A DNA stretch of 64,000 nucleotides from Halomarina rubra (GTDB lineage Archaea > Halobacteriota > Halobacteria > Halobacteriales > Haloarculaceae), in the NCBI RefSeq assembly GCF_023699475.1, contig NZ_JALXFV010000005.1:390925-454924 (forward strand), read 5' to 3'. Under the pieces are notes generated by a model. The model was not told the origin of the DNA. It did no database searches and saw only the letters and a program-made list of their open reading frames with translations. The position numbers and the translations under genes were made by a program. Below, piece by piece: positions 15,976 through 24,145 of the stretch (positions are counted from its first letter, which is position 1; every line of letters starts with the position of its first letter).

Positions 15976-16935
15976 TTAAACCGAGACGTCGAGTTCGTCC
16001 GCGACGTCGGCTAGCAAATCGCCACGAACCTCGGCGATTCGTGTCTCGATGGCCGCCACGAGCGGCGGGTCGAACGTCGTCTCGACGGTCTCGACGTGTG
16101 CGCGTTCGGTCTCGACGCGCTGGCGGAGGAATCGCGCGCCGCGGCCCTCTTCCTCCGGGTCGGGTTCGGGCGTCAGGCGGTTCATGATGAGGCCCCCAAC
16201 CGGCAGGTCGCGCTCGTCGTAGCTGTCGATAGCACGCTCGGTCTCGCGCAGGGAGAGTTCGTCGGGGTTGCACACGAGGAAGAACTGGGCGCGGTTCCGA
16301 AGCGTCTCACCGGCGAACTCGAAGTTCTCCTTCCGTTCGCGGAGGCGAGCGATGATGGGGTCGCCCATCGCCGAGCGGCGTGGCTCCATGTCGCCGATGG
16401 CGGCCTTCTCGTAGAGGTCGACGCTCTGTTCGCGCTTGCTGAGCAGGCGGTCGATCCACCCCTCGAGGTACGACGGGAGCGACAGCAGTCTGAGCGTCCC
16501 GCCCGTGGGCGAGGTGTCGAAGACCACGCGGTCGTACTCGTCGGCGGTCCGCATCACCTCGATGAACCGGTCGAACAGCGCCGCCTCGTGAGCGCCGGGC
16601 GTCTGGTGGGCGAGTTCCACCTGTCGGTCGATCTCGTTGACGATGCTCGGACTCACCTGGTCGCCCAGCGCCCGCTTGATCTCCATGAGGTGTTCTGCGA
16701 CCTCCTGTTCGGGGTCGATCTCCATCGCCCACAGCGAGTCGTAGCCGTCGACGCGCTGTGGGTCGTCGTCGAAGCGCTGGTCGAAGACGTCGGCCGTCGA
16801 GTGGGCGGGGTCCGTCGAGACGAGCAGGGTGTCGAGACCCGCCCTCGCGCACTTGTGGGCGTACGCCGAGGAGACGGTGGTCTTGCCGACGCCACCTTTC
16901 CCGCCGAAGAAGACGAACTGCTGCATCGCGGCCAT
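15976..16935 (-). CDS. ArsA/Get3-type ATPase
   Basis: The 319-residue protein has a deviant Walker A (FFGGKGGVGKTTVSSAYA, near the N-terminus), the switch region VSTDPAHSTADVF and FDTSPTGGTLRLL. These identify the ArsA/Get3 branch of the MinD superfamily. Members guide tail-anchored membrane proteins or, in ars operons, drive arsenite export. There is no arsenic gene nearby and only one ATPase domain, so a Get3-like targeting role is more likely. The ATG overlaps the stop of the upstream 98-residue gene (TGATG). It could also start three codons later. Confidence 0.87.
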   Translation of the reverse strand: MAAMQQFVFFGGKGGVGKTTVSSAYAHKCARAGLDTLLVSTDPAHSTADVFDQRFDDDPQRVDGYDSLWAMEIDPEQEVAEHLMEIKRALGDQVSPSIVNEIDRQVELAHQTPGAHEAALFDRFIEVMRTADEYDRVVFDTSPTGGTLRLLSLPSYLEGWIDRLLSKREQSVDLYEKAAIGDMEPRRSAMGDPIIARLRERKENFEFAGETLRNRAQFFLVCNPDELSLRETERAIDSYDERDLPVGGLIMNRLTPEPDPEEEGRGARFLRQRVETERAHVETVETTFDPPLVAAIETRIAEVRGDLLADVADELDVSV

Positions 16936-17231
16936 CAGAAGTGGTACTGCTGGCCCTTGCGTTCGAGCATCGAGTCGCGGTCCCACATACGCCGCTCCCA
17001 CTGGTCGAACTCGTCGCCGAGGTACGGCAGCAGTTCGGCGGTGTAGTAGGAGACCGGCGAGGGGATGCCGAAGGCGTCGGGGAAACACGCCAGCAGGAAG
17101 GCGTCCTCCTGGTCTTCGGCCTCCTTCTCGACGAGTTCGTACGCCGGGTGCGAAATCATCCCGTGATACAGCCCGCGTGCGATTTCGGCGATGCGTTCGC
17201 GGAACGCCGCGATACGCTCCCAGAGGTCCAT
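16935..17231 (-). CDS. Conserved small protein in operon with the Get3-like ATPase
   Basis: This 98-residue protein begins MDLWERIAAFRERIAEIARGL and contains EDAFLLACFPDAFGIPSPVSYYTAELLPYL. It looks helical and soluble, with possible amphipathic segments. I do not recognise a named family. Its stop overlaps the start of the ArsA/Get3-like ATPase (TGATG), so the two are translationally coupled and probably act together. The minus strand has CGCTTTTCG about 25 bases before the ATG, a plausible promoter for the pair. Confidence 0.7.
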   Translation of the reverse strand: MDLWERIAAFRERIAEIARGLYHGMISHPAYELVEKEAEDQEDAFLLACFPDAFGIPSPVSYYTAELLPYLGDEFDQWERRMWDRDSMLERKGQQYHF

Positions 17232-17388
17232 GGTGGGTGGTGACAACCGCCGACGAAAAGCGTGTCGGGGCTGTGTGGAGCGGTTGGACGACGGTGAGTC
17301 GGACGACGGTCGGGCGGTGGCGTGCGCCGCACCGAGGCGCTCGACCGGCCGCGACGGAGCTAAGTCCGGGGCGTCCGAGACACGGCCC

Positions 17389-18576
17389 ATGAACGACAGC
17401 GGGGGGACGCCGGTGACGGTCCTCAGCGGGGCACTGGGTGCGGGGAAGACGACGACGCTCAACCACCTGCTGACGAACGCCGACCGGAAGCTGGCGGTGC
17501 TCGTCAACGACATGGGCGCGGTGAACATCGACGCCGAACTCGTCGCCAACCGCGACGGCAACGTCACCGAACTGTCGAACGGCTGTATCTGCTGTGACCT
17601 GCGCGACGACCTGGAGGTCGAGGTGAGTCGCCTCGCACGCGAACGGGAGTTCGAGCACCTCGTCGTCGAGTCCTCTGGCATCTCCGAACCCGCGCCCGTC
17701 GCCTCGCTGTTCACGACCGGGGCGGCGAGCGCCCCTTACGAGTTGGACACGCTGGCGACCGTCGTCGACGTCTCGACGTTCCGCGAGACGGTCGAGAGCA
17801 GCGAGACCGTCGAGACCGACGCCGTCGCCCGCGACCGACCGGGCCGCGTCGAACGCGAGGGCGAGACCCGCCCGCTCGGGGAACTGCTCGTCGCACAGGT
17901 CGAGACCGCAGACGTCGTCCTCCTCAACAAGTGCGACCTCGTCGAGGCGGCCGAGGTCGAGGCCGTCGCCGAACTCGTCCGCTCGCTCAACCCCCGTGCC
18001 GACCTCGTCCGAATCGAGCACGGACGGGTCGACCCCCCCGAACTGCTCGACTCCGGACGGTTCGACCTCGACACCGTCAGCGAGACCGACGCCTGGAAGC
18101 ACGCCGTCGCCCACGCCGAGGGCGACGGGGACCACGACCACGCCGACCCCGCGACGACCTACGGCGTCGAGTCGTTCGTCGTCCGCGCTCGCCGCCCGCT
18201 CGACCCCGCGTCGTTCGCCGAGTTCCTCAGGGCGTTTCCCGAGGGCGTGATTCGCGCGAAGGGTATCGTCTGGTTGGCCGGCGAGGACGAACGCTCGTAC
18301 CACGTCGCGCAGGCCGGCCCCTCACGGCGCGTCGAGGTCCACGGCCAGTGGATAGCCGGTCTCGACCCCTCCAGACAGGAGATGCAACGCCGGATGCACC
18401 CGGACCTGGAGTGGGACGAGACGGTGGGCGACCGCCGGGTCGAACTCGTGTTCATCGGGAAGGGGATGGACGAAGCGGCCATCCGCGAACGCGTCGAGTC
18501 GTGTCTGGTCGCCCCCGGCACCACCGTCGAGCGCCACGAGTTCCCGACCGACGCCGACGGAACGTTCGTGGCGTAG
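17389..18576 (+). CDS. COG0523 (CobW/ZNG1-like) metallochaperone GTPase
   Basis: The protein is 395 residues from ATG 17389. It has Walker A GALGAGKTT, the zinc-binding motif NGCICCDLRDD (CxCC), the guanine motif NKCD, and a CobW C-terminal domain after residue 260. A histidine-rich GDGDHDHADP lies between the domains. COG0523 GTPases insert or deliver zinc or other metals into client enzymes. It is divergent from the Get3-like operon. The frame extends upstream to 17191, but that part has no family features. Confidence 0.88.
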   Translation: MNDSGGTPVTVLSGALGAGKTTTLNHLLTNADRKLAVLVNDMGAVNIDAELVANRDGNVTELSNGCICCDLRDDLEVEVSRLAREREFEHLVVESSGISEPAPVASLFTTGAASAPYELDTLATVVDVSTFRETVESSETVETDAVARDRPGRVEREGETRPLGELLVAQVETADVVLLNKCDLVEAAEVEAVAELVRSLNPRADLVRIEHGRVDPPELLDSGRFDLDTVSETDAWKHAVAHAEGDGDHDHADPATTYGVESFVVRARRPLDPASFAEFLRAFPEGVIRAKGIVWLAGEDERSYHVAQAGPSRRVEVHGQWIAGLDPSRQEMQRRMHPDLEWDETVGDRRVELVFIGKGMDEAAIRERVESCLVAPGTTVERHEFPTDADGTFVA

Positions 18577-18609
18577 CCGCGCGATAGCGCACGTGGTCGA
18601 ACGGTTGCC

Positions 18610-19017
18610 TCAGCACTGCCGGTCGAGGTTCCGGAGCGCCCGCTTCAACTCGCCGCGACGCTTCCACGCCGCCAGTCGCTCCATCGGGCCGATTCCGGCT
18701 TCGAGGTCGGAGGTGGCGGTCAGTCTCGTCCCTTCGTTCTCGGCGCTGTAGCTGACGGTCGTCGTCAGCGTCTCCAGCGGACCGTCGAGCTGGTCGTAGA
18801 ACAGCCCGTCCGCGCGCTCCTCGAACGCGAAGACGATGGAGAGTCCCGTCTTGCTGGCCCGGACGAGCGTCTGGTCGGTCTCGCTCGCTTCGTCCGCCTC
18901 GGCGACCTCCTGGACGTCGAAACTCCCCTCGGCTTCGATGACCGCCCGCGGCGTCACCACGCGGGCGACGACGGAGGGCGGCGCGGCGACGAACCGCGAC
19001 ACCTCGACTGTTCGCAT
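18610..19017 (-). CDS. SRPBCC/polyketide-cyclase-like protein
   Basis: The 135-residue protein begins MRTVEVSRFVAAPPSVVARVVTP, the usual first strand and helix of the START/SRPBCC fold, and continues with alternating strands up to EGTRLTATSDLEAGIGPMERL and a long last helix. Proteins of this fold bind hydrophobic ligands in a cavity; the ligand is unknown. It lies 15 bases after a small membrane protein gene on the same strand, so the two probably form an operon. Confidence 0.75.
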   Translation of the reverse strand: MRTVEVSRFVAAPPSVVARVVTPRAVIEAEGSFDVQEVAEADEASETDQTLVRASKTGLSIVFAFEERADGLFYDQLDGPLETLTTTVSYSAENEGTRLTATSDLEAGIGPMERLAAWKRRGELKRALRNLDRQC

Positions 19018-19032
19018 AGGCGAGCCTCGGGG

Positions 19033-19353
19033 TCAAGGGACGTAAAACGGCAGGGAGGCGAGCAGGAGCAGGCCGACGACGACCAGCGCGACGTAGAACA
19101 GCGTCCGCAGGCGTTCGCTGGCGGGCACCTCCGCGCGGAACTCTGGGCGGACCGTCCAGACCAGACGGTAGAACGAGAGCGCGGTGACGGCGACGAACAG
19201 CACCGTCGCGAGCGCCAGCCCCTCCGCTACCGACAGGCCGAACGCGAGGCAGTACGGCGGGACGAACGAGTAACACCCGAGCGCCGTCATCCCTGCCGCG
19301 ACGAAGAACGGGACGGGGTCGACGGGCTGTCCCTCGCGGTTCCGGACGCGCAC
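19033..19353 (-). CDS. Small membrane protein, about three helices
   Basis: The 106-residue protein has three likely membrane helices (about residues 14-35, 36-63 and 84-104) and a short charged loop (VRPEFRAEVPASERLR). I do not recognise a family. It precedes the SRPBCC gene by 15 bases and is probably co-transcribed with it. An ATG at 19353 starts the frame. Function unknown. Confidence 0.6.
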   Translation of the reverse strand: MRVRNREGQPVDPVPFFVAAGMTALGCYSFVPPYCLAFGLSVAEGLALATVLFVAVTALSFYRLVWTVRPEFRAEVPASERLRTLFYVALVVVGLLLLASLPFYVP

Positions 19354-19462
19354 GTTCGAGCGCTAGGGAAGCGCCGTGATGTAGCTACGGCAGGGCCAGC
19401 GAGACTGTCTCGCCGGCGACGAGGTCCCACACAGCTATGTCGCGGGCGACGAACACCCGGAC

Positions 19463-19639
19463 ATGGCCGACGGTGACATCCGCGTGTTGCTCGTCCTCGA
19501 CCTCGTGCTGTCGGCGCTGTTCGCGAGCCTCGTCCTCTTTCTGGGCGAGTTCGGAGGGCTCGTCGCGTTCACGCCGACGAACTTCGTCGTCGGGACGCTC
19601 GTCCTCGCGGTGTTGACGTACGTCGTCGTGCTTCGTTGA
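19463..19639 (+). CDS. Very small two-helix membrane protein
   Basis: A 58-residue reading frame begins [16 protein letters not shown] and has two hydrophobic helices (about 7-29 and 40-57) joined by [13 protein letters not shown]. The codon pattern fits a coding region (C or G at third positions), and the stop is 55 bases before upp on the same strand. It is not recognised by name. It may be co-transcribed with upp, which would hint at uracil or nucleobase transport, but that is only context. Confidence 0.55.
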   Translation: MADGDIRVLLVLDLVLSALFASLVLFLGEFGGLVAFTPTNFVVGTLVLAVLTYVVVLR

Positions 19640-19694
19640 GGAGTTCGAGAACGTTTCCACAGCGTTATACACGCCGGCATCCAGCGTTCGGCAA

Positions 19695-20387
19695 ATGACC
19701 ATCGAGGACCGCGGGGACGCTTCGCTGCTGACCCACGCGCTGGCCCGGGACACGCTCTCGCGCATCCGCGACGTCTCGACGTCGCAGGTGTCGTTCCGCA
19801 AGGGGCTGGTGAAGCTCGGTCGTATCGCCGGCTACGAGATCATCGACGGCGCGATGGACGTCGAGTACGTCCCCGTCGAGACGCCGATGACCGAGATGAC
19901 CGGCGAGCGCGTCACCGGCATGGACGACGTCGTCATCATCAACGTGCTTCGCGCGGCGACGCCGTTCGTCGAGGGCCTGCTCAAGGCGTTCCCCCGCGCC
20001 CGGCAGGGCGTCATCTCGGCGGGCCGCGACGAGGAGGCCGGGATGAACGACGGCGGGGAGTTCCCCATCACCATCGACTACGTCAAACTCCCCACCATCC
20101 GCGAGGAGGACACCGTCATCGTCGCCGACCCGATGCTCGCCACCGGGTCGACGATGTGCGTCGTCCTCGACCACGTGCTGAACGACCAGCCGGAGCCGGC
20201 GGACCTGTTCGTCCTCTCTGCGGTCTCCGCGCCGGACGGTCTCATCCGCGTCGGCGAGCAGTTCCCCGAGGCCGACCTGCTGACGGTCGCCATCGACGAC
20301 CACCTCGACGAGGACGGGTTCATCGTCCCCGGTCTCGGCGACGCCGGCGACCGGGCGTTCGGGACGGGCGGTCGCGGCGAGGACTGA
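19695..20387 (+). CDS. upp: Uracil phosphoribosyltransferase
   Basis: The 230-residue enzyme joins uracil to PRPP to give UMP in pyrimidine salvage. The PRPP loop is [19 protein letters not shown], and the uracil-contact end is [37 protein letters not shown] and [12 protein letters not shown] are other conserved blocks. The length is a little over the bacterial 208-210 because of an archaeal N-terminal extension. A 58-residue membrane protein gene lies just upstream. A TATA-like TTATAC lies about 30 bases before the ATG. Confidence 0.95.
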   Translation: MTIEDRGDASLLTHALARDTLSRIRDVSTSQVSFRKGLVKLGRIAGYEIIDGAMDVEYVPVETPMTEMTGERVTGMDDVVIINVLRAATPFVEGLLKAFPRARQGVISAGRDEEAGMNDGGEFPITIDYVKLPTIREEDTVIVADPMLATGSTMCVVLDHVLNDQPEPADLFVLSAVSAPDGLIRVGEQFPEADLLTVAIDDHLDEDGFIVPGLGDAGDRAFGTGGRGED

Positions 20388-20707
20388 CCGGACCGACCCG
20401 GACCCGACCGCTTCTCGACCCACGCACCGCGAGCGGACCGACCCGCCACCGAACCCCCTCTCTTCGACTGTAGACGGCCCTCTAGTCGTGTGGTTTCGCC
20501 CCGGAGCGACCGCTGTCGAAGCGGACGCCCGTCCGTCGACGGTTCACGGGGGAGACCTCCGGAGCGCTCCGAACCGGGGCGACGAAACGTTTATTGTCAC
20601 TGAATAGAGAGGAAGACTGGTTCCGTCAGGGACGGACCGCGGACGCAGCGGGCGTCGGCCGGTGGGGAGCGGTGGGGACCTCCCCGACCTCGTTCTCGCG
20701 TTTCCAC
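20388..20707. other. Gene-free stretch with an isolated TATA-like site
   Basis: This 320-base stretch between convergent upp and the IMPACT gene holds no clear gene. The AT-rich AACGTTTATTGTCACTGAAT (20585-20604) stands out as a promoter-like site. On the minus strand it is followed, about 40 bases on, by a GTG-started 21-codon frame (20482-20547) ending in AKPHD. On the plus strand it could start an RNA that runs antisense to the 3' end of the IMPACT gene. Confidence 0.35.
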
Positions 20708-21349
20708 TCAGGAGAGGTCGACACGACCGCTGGTCGCGCTTCGCAGACGGTCCCGGAGCGCCTCGCTCTCGGCGACGGGGACTCGCACCTCGAAGCGGAC
20801 GCGCTCGTCGTAGTTCGCCTCGAACTCGACGCCTACGCTCTCCAGGATGCCCCGGACCGTCCCGGAGTCGTCGTAACCGGTGTCGACGACCATCGACTCG
20901 TGGGGCACCTCCTCGACGACGCCGGCCGCCTCGACGCTCTCCTTGACCGCCTGCGAGTACGCCCGGACGAGGCCGCCGACGCCGAGGTTCGTCCCGCCGT
21001 AGTAGCGCGTGACGACCACGACGACGTTCTCCAACTCCTGGCCCTGCAGGACGTTGAGCATCGGCTTCCCGGCGCTCCCCGACGGTTCGCCGTCGTCGGT
21101 GGAGTACTCCCTGAGCATCCCCTCGCCGAGCGTGGCGTCTCCCTCGCGGACCCTGTACGCGGGGACGTTGTGGGTCGCGTCGTCGTACTCCGCGCGCACC
21201 TCGGCGACGAACGCCTCGGCCGCTCCGACGTCGGCGACAGGCCGGGCGTGGCCGACGAACTCCGAACCACGGACCTCGAAGGCGGCTTCGCCGGGGCCGG
21301 CGAGCGTGCGGTACGACTCTGTCACGGTCGGAGTTCGGCGAGGAGTCAC
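20708..21349 (-). CDS. IMPACT/YigZ family protein
   Basis: The 213-residue protein has the IMPACT N-terminal fold: EFVGHARPVADVGAAEAFVAEVRAEYDDATHNVPAYR, then DGEPSGSAGKPMLNVLQ and VVVVTRYYGGTNLGVGGLVRAYSQAV. The second half is the ferredoxin-like YigZ C-terminal domain. Family members bind nucleic acid or ribosome-associated partners; the precise role is unclear. The start may be the ATG at 21349 or the GTG at 21325, which begins VTESYRTL. Confidence 0.88.
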   Translation of the reverse strand: MTPRRTPTVTESYRTLAGPGEAAFEVRGSEFVGHARPVADVGAAEAFVAEVRAEYDDATHNVPAYRVREGDATLGEGMLREYSTDDGEPSGSAGKPMLNVLQGQELENVVVVVTRYYGGTNLGVGGLVRAYSQAVKESVEAAGVVEEVPHESMVVDTGYDDSGTVRGILESVGVEFEANYDERVRFEVRVPVAESEALRDRLRSATSGRVDLS

Positions 21350-21394
21350 AAACGGGTTTCGCGTCGTGGTGGGCGGCCCAGGTACGGGCCGTCG

Positions 21395-21898
21395 TCACTC
21401 CAGTTCTATCTTCCGGACGAACGGGAGGGCGCGAATCTCGTTGATGAGGTCACCCGGGAGTTCGGCGTCCGTGATGACCGACAGCCGTGGCTCGTCGGTG
21501 AACTCGGGGTCCTCGCTGACGGTCTGGCGGATGGAGATGCCCGCGTCGGCGAGCGTGCCCGTGACGGTGGCGACGATGCCCGACGCCTCGGCGTCGTCGA
21601 CGTAGACGGTGAGCACGGTCAGGTCGAGGACGGGCGCGAGGTCACGCAGACTCGGAATCGCGGAGATGTTCTGGAAGATGCGACGGAGTTCCGGGTCCTC
21701 GAGGATGGCGTCGGTCGTCGCGTCCACCACTCGCCGGTCGACGTCGATTTCGCGGGCGATGCCCGTGTTGGGAATCTCGATACCCCCCGAGACGACCCGG
21801 CCCTCGTCGTTGACCGAGAACCCGCGTTCGAGCAACAGGCGGATGACCGCCTGCTGGCTCGGACTGTTCGCGAACTTCTCCATTATCTCGTCGAACAT
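21395..21898 (-). CDS. ACT-domain amino-acid-binding regulator
   Basis: The 167-residue protein begins with a helical region that may be a winged helix (SPSQQAVIRLLLERGFSVND), followed by a C-terminal ACT domain (LTVLTVYVDDAEASGIVATVTGTLADAGISI). ACT domains bind small ligands, usually amino acids. The layout suggests an amino-acid-responsive regulator, but no target can be named. It is a single gene with its own start, 45 bases from the IMPACT gene start on the same strand. Confidence 0.8.
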   Translation of the reverse strand: MFDEIMEKFANSPSQQAVIRLLLERGFSVNDEGRVVSGGIEIPNTGIAREIDVDRRVVDATTDAILEDPELRRIFQNISAIPSLRDLAPVLDLTVLTVYVDDAEASGIVATVTGTLADAGISIRQTVSEDPEFTDEPRLSVITDAELPGDLINEIRALPFVRKIELE

Positions 21899-22053
21899 CG
21901 CTGTTGAGACCCTGTTGGCGGAGGTGCGTTTAGTGGTTTCCGTCGCGTCGCCGAGGACCGGTCGCGACGAACTGGTAGTGATCCCCTCCGAACGCCGGAC
22001 AGACCGTAAATCGGTCAGTGCAGTATATCTCGACGAACGGTGCCAGTTCTGTC

Positions 22054-22905
22054 ATGTCATACGTGGAGACTGAAGACGGTGCCGAACTTCACTACGACGA
22101 GCGGGGTGACGGCGACACCGTCCTCCTCGTCCACGGGTGGACGATGGACGCCGAGTACTGGTGGCAGAAGAACGTCGACGTGCTTGCGGCCGACCACCAC
22201 GTCGTCAGCTACGACCTTCGAGGACACGGCCGCTCCGAGGCGGGCGACGGTGAACACACGCTGGCCCGGTACGCCGCCGACCTCGACCACCTCGTCGGGG
22301 CACTCGACCTCGACGACGTCACGCTGGTCGGGTGGTCGATGGGCGCGGCCGTCGTACTGACCTACGTCGACCGGTACGGGACCGACGCGCTCCGAGCGCT
22401 GGTCCTCGCCGACCAGAGCCCCCACTTCTACTCCGAGGAGGGCTGGGAGTACCCGCTGTTCGGCGAGTTCTCCGCGGAGGCACTCGACGGCGTCGTCGCC
22501 GGGATGCACGCCGCTCGGGCAGAGACGGTCAAACCGTTGCTCGGGACGTTCTTCGCCGTGCCGCCCGAGGCCGAGACGGTCGACGAGATGTACGAGCGAA
22601 CTGCACGGACGCCGACGGAAGCCGCGACGGCGGTGCTGACCGACATGGCGAGGACCGACCTCCGACCCGCTCTCGCAGCTATCGACGTACCGACGCTGCT
22701 CTGCTACGGCGAACGCAGCGCCGTGTTCCCGGGCGACGTCGGCGGGTGGCTCGAAGCGACGATTCCGGACGCCGAACTCGTCCGGTTCGAGGAGAGCGGC
22801 CACTGCCCGCAGTGGGAGGAACCAGAGAAGTTCAACGCGGAACTGACGGCGTTCGTCGACCGAACGCGCGACAGAGACACCAGAGTCGCGGGACCGAGCG
22901 CGTAG
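22054..22905 (+). CDS. Alpha/beta hydrolase
   Basis: The 283-residue protein has the alpha/beta hydrolase fold with the nucleophile elbow LVGWSMGAAVVLTYV (serine in GWSMG), the oxyanion region LLVHGWTMDAEYW, YDLRGHGRSEAG, and a late histidine in ESGHCPQWEEPEKF. It resembles the esterase/haloperoxidase group; the substrate is unknown. ATG 22054 is preferred over the frame start at 22018, because CAGTATATCT (22021-22030) is a TATA-like site at the right distance for a leaderless message. Confidence 0.85.
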   Translation: MSYVETEDGAELHYDERGDGDTVLLVHGWTMDAEYWWQKNVDVLAADHHVVSYDLRGHGRSEAGDGEHTLARYAADLDHLVGALDLDDVTLVGWSMGAAVVLTYVDRYGTDALRALVLADQSPHFYSEEGWEYPLFGEFSAEALDGVVAGMHAARAETVKPLLGTFFAVPPEAETVDEMYERTARTPTEAATAVLTDMARTDLRPALAAIDVPTLLCYGERSAVFPGDVGGWLEATIPDAELVRFEESGHCPQWEEPEKFNAELTAFVDRTRDRDTRVAGPSA

Positions 22906-22926
22906 TCGTCTCCGACGGTCCCCTCT

Positions 22927-23514
22927 CTACAACTCGCCTTTCGTGCTGGGCGTCCCCTGCCGGCGCTCGTCCATCCGGGTCGCGTCGTCGAGGGTGCGAG
23001 CGAGACACTTGAACAGCGCCTCTATCTCGTGGTGGGCGTTCTCACCCTCGACTTCCGCGTGCAGTGTCAGGCCGGCCGTCGTCGACAGCGACCGCGCGAA
23101 GTGACCCGCCATGTGGCTGGTGAACTCCCCGACCGTCGCCTGCGAGAACTCGCCGTCGAAGCGAAACAGGGGGCGGCCCGACACGTCGACGACGCACCCG
23201 GCGACGGCCTCGTCCAGTGGGACCCGACGGTCGGCGAACCGGACGATGCCAGAGCGGTCGCCGAGCGCCTCGTCGAACGCCTCGCCGAGTGCGAGCGCCA
23301 CGTCCTCGACGGTGTGGTGGTCGTCGACGTGGAGGTCGCCGTCGCACGCGACCCGGAGGTCGAACAGACCGTGGCTGGCGAACGCGGTCAGCATGTGGTC
23401 GAAGAAGCCGATGCCCGTCTCGACGTCGGCCTCGCCCGACCCGTCGACGACGAGTTCGAGGTCGATGTCCGTCTCGCTCGTGGTGCGCGTCACCGTCGCG
23501 CTCCGCGTGGTCAT
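22927..23514 (-). CDS. hisB: Imidazoleglycerol-phosphate dehydratase
   Basis: The 195-residue enzyme carries out the sixth step of histidine synthesis. It holds the paired metal-binding motifs [19 protein letters not shown] and [18 protein letters not shown], plus [14 protein letters not shown] near the start. The length is normal for a single-function HisB. hisA lies 2.2 kb away on the same strand, with a GYD gene and tnaA between, so the his genes are close but not in one tight operon. Start is ATG 23514. Confidence 0.95.
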   Translation of the reverse strand: MTTRSATVTRTTSETDIDLELVVDGSGEADVETGIGFFDHMLTAFASHGLFDLRVACDGDLHVDDHHTVEDVALALGEAFDEALGDRSGIVRFADRRVPLDEAVAGCVVDVSGRPLFRFDGEFSQATVGEFTSHMAGHFARSLSTTAGLTLHAEVEGENAHHEIEALFKCLARTLDDATRMDERRQGTPSTKGEL

Positions 23515-23604
23515 ACCCGAGAGAGCGGGGCCGTGGGCTAAGCCGTTTCCCTCAGCACTCGCCGCCGGCGTGTCGTTTTTCCGTCGGGAGTCCCCCGTTC
23601 GGCC

Positions 23605-23733
23605 GTGACCCGAGTCAGCGAGCGACTGCTCCGAACGGCGACGCGGTCGGTGCCCGAACTCGCGAGCACGAGTCCGACGCTGTCGGCGGCGAGCGCCGGC
23701 GTCGCGTATCTCGGGTACCGCGCCCGTCGATGA
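23605..23733 (+). CDS. Possible 42-residue protein
   Basis: A GTG-started frame begins [20 protein letters not shown] and ends [10 protein letters not shown]. It has an amphipathic basic start and a short hydrophobic end. Third codon positions are GC-rich as in real genes here, and GTTTTTCC lies about 30 bases upstream. It sits between divergent hisB and the GYD gene. No family is recognised, and it could be chance. Confidence 0.3.
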   Translation: MTRVSERLLRTATRSVPELASTSPTLSAASAGVAYLGYRARR

Positions 23734-23798
23734 GTCGTACCGAGTCGACAGTCACCCCGACGAACGCGTCCACCACTGGACGAATCGTGACAAACTAG

Positions 23799-23804
23799 TT
23801 ATAG
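23799..23804 (+). promoter_or_regulatory. TATA box of the GYD gene
   Basis: TTATAG lies 24-29 bases before the ATG at 23828, within AAACTAGTTATAGTTT. This is the spacing for a leaderless transcript. Confidence 0.6.
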
Positions 23805-23827
23805 TTTCGCCGACTAGGTCGCCCGCT

Positions 23828-24121
23828 ATGCCGACGTACATCGTGCTCGCAGACTGGACGGAACAGGGGATGGCCGCCATCGACGAGAGTCCGAGCAGAC
23901 TGGACGACGCCCGCGACCTCGCCGAGTCCCTCGGCGGGGAGTTCCGGGAGTTCTACATGACGATGGGCGACCACGACATGGTCGCGATGATGGAGATGCC
24001 CGACGACGACGCGATGGCGAAGATGGCGCTCGCGCTGGGCAGGAGCGGCAACGTCACCACGGAGACGCTGAAGGCGTTCGCGGAGGACGAGTACCGCGAC
24101 GTGATGTCGAACCTGCCCTGA
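23828..24121 (+). CDS. GYD domain protein
   Basis: The 97-residue protein belongs to the GYD family of small ferredoxin-fold proteins. It shows MPTYIVLADWTEQGMAAIDE, GGEFREFYMTMGDHDMVAMMEMPDDDAMAKMALALG and SGNVTTETLKAF. The biochemical role is not established. It appears to be a single gene with a clear TATA box at leaderless distance. Its end lies 25 bases from the convergent tnaA stop. Confidence 0.85.
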   Translation: MPTYIVLADWTEQGMAAIDESPSRLDDARDLAESLGGEFREFYMTMGDHDMVAMMEMPDDDAMAKMALALGRSGNVTTETLKAFAEDEYRDVMSNLP

Positions 24122-24145
24122 GCGGGTTCGTCGTCGGTTGTCCCC

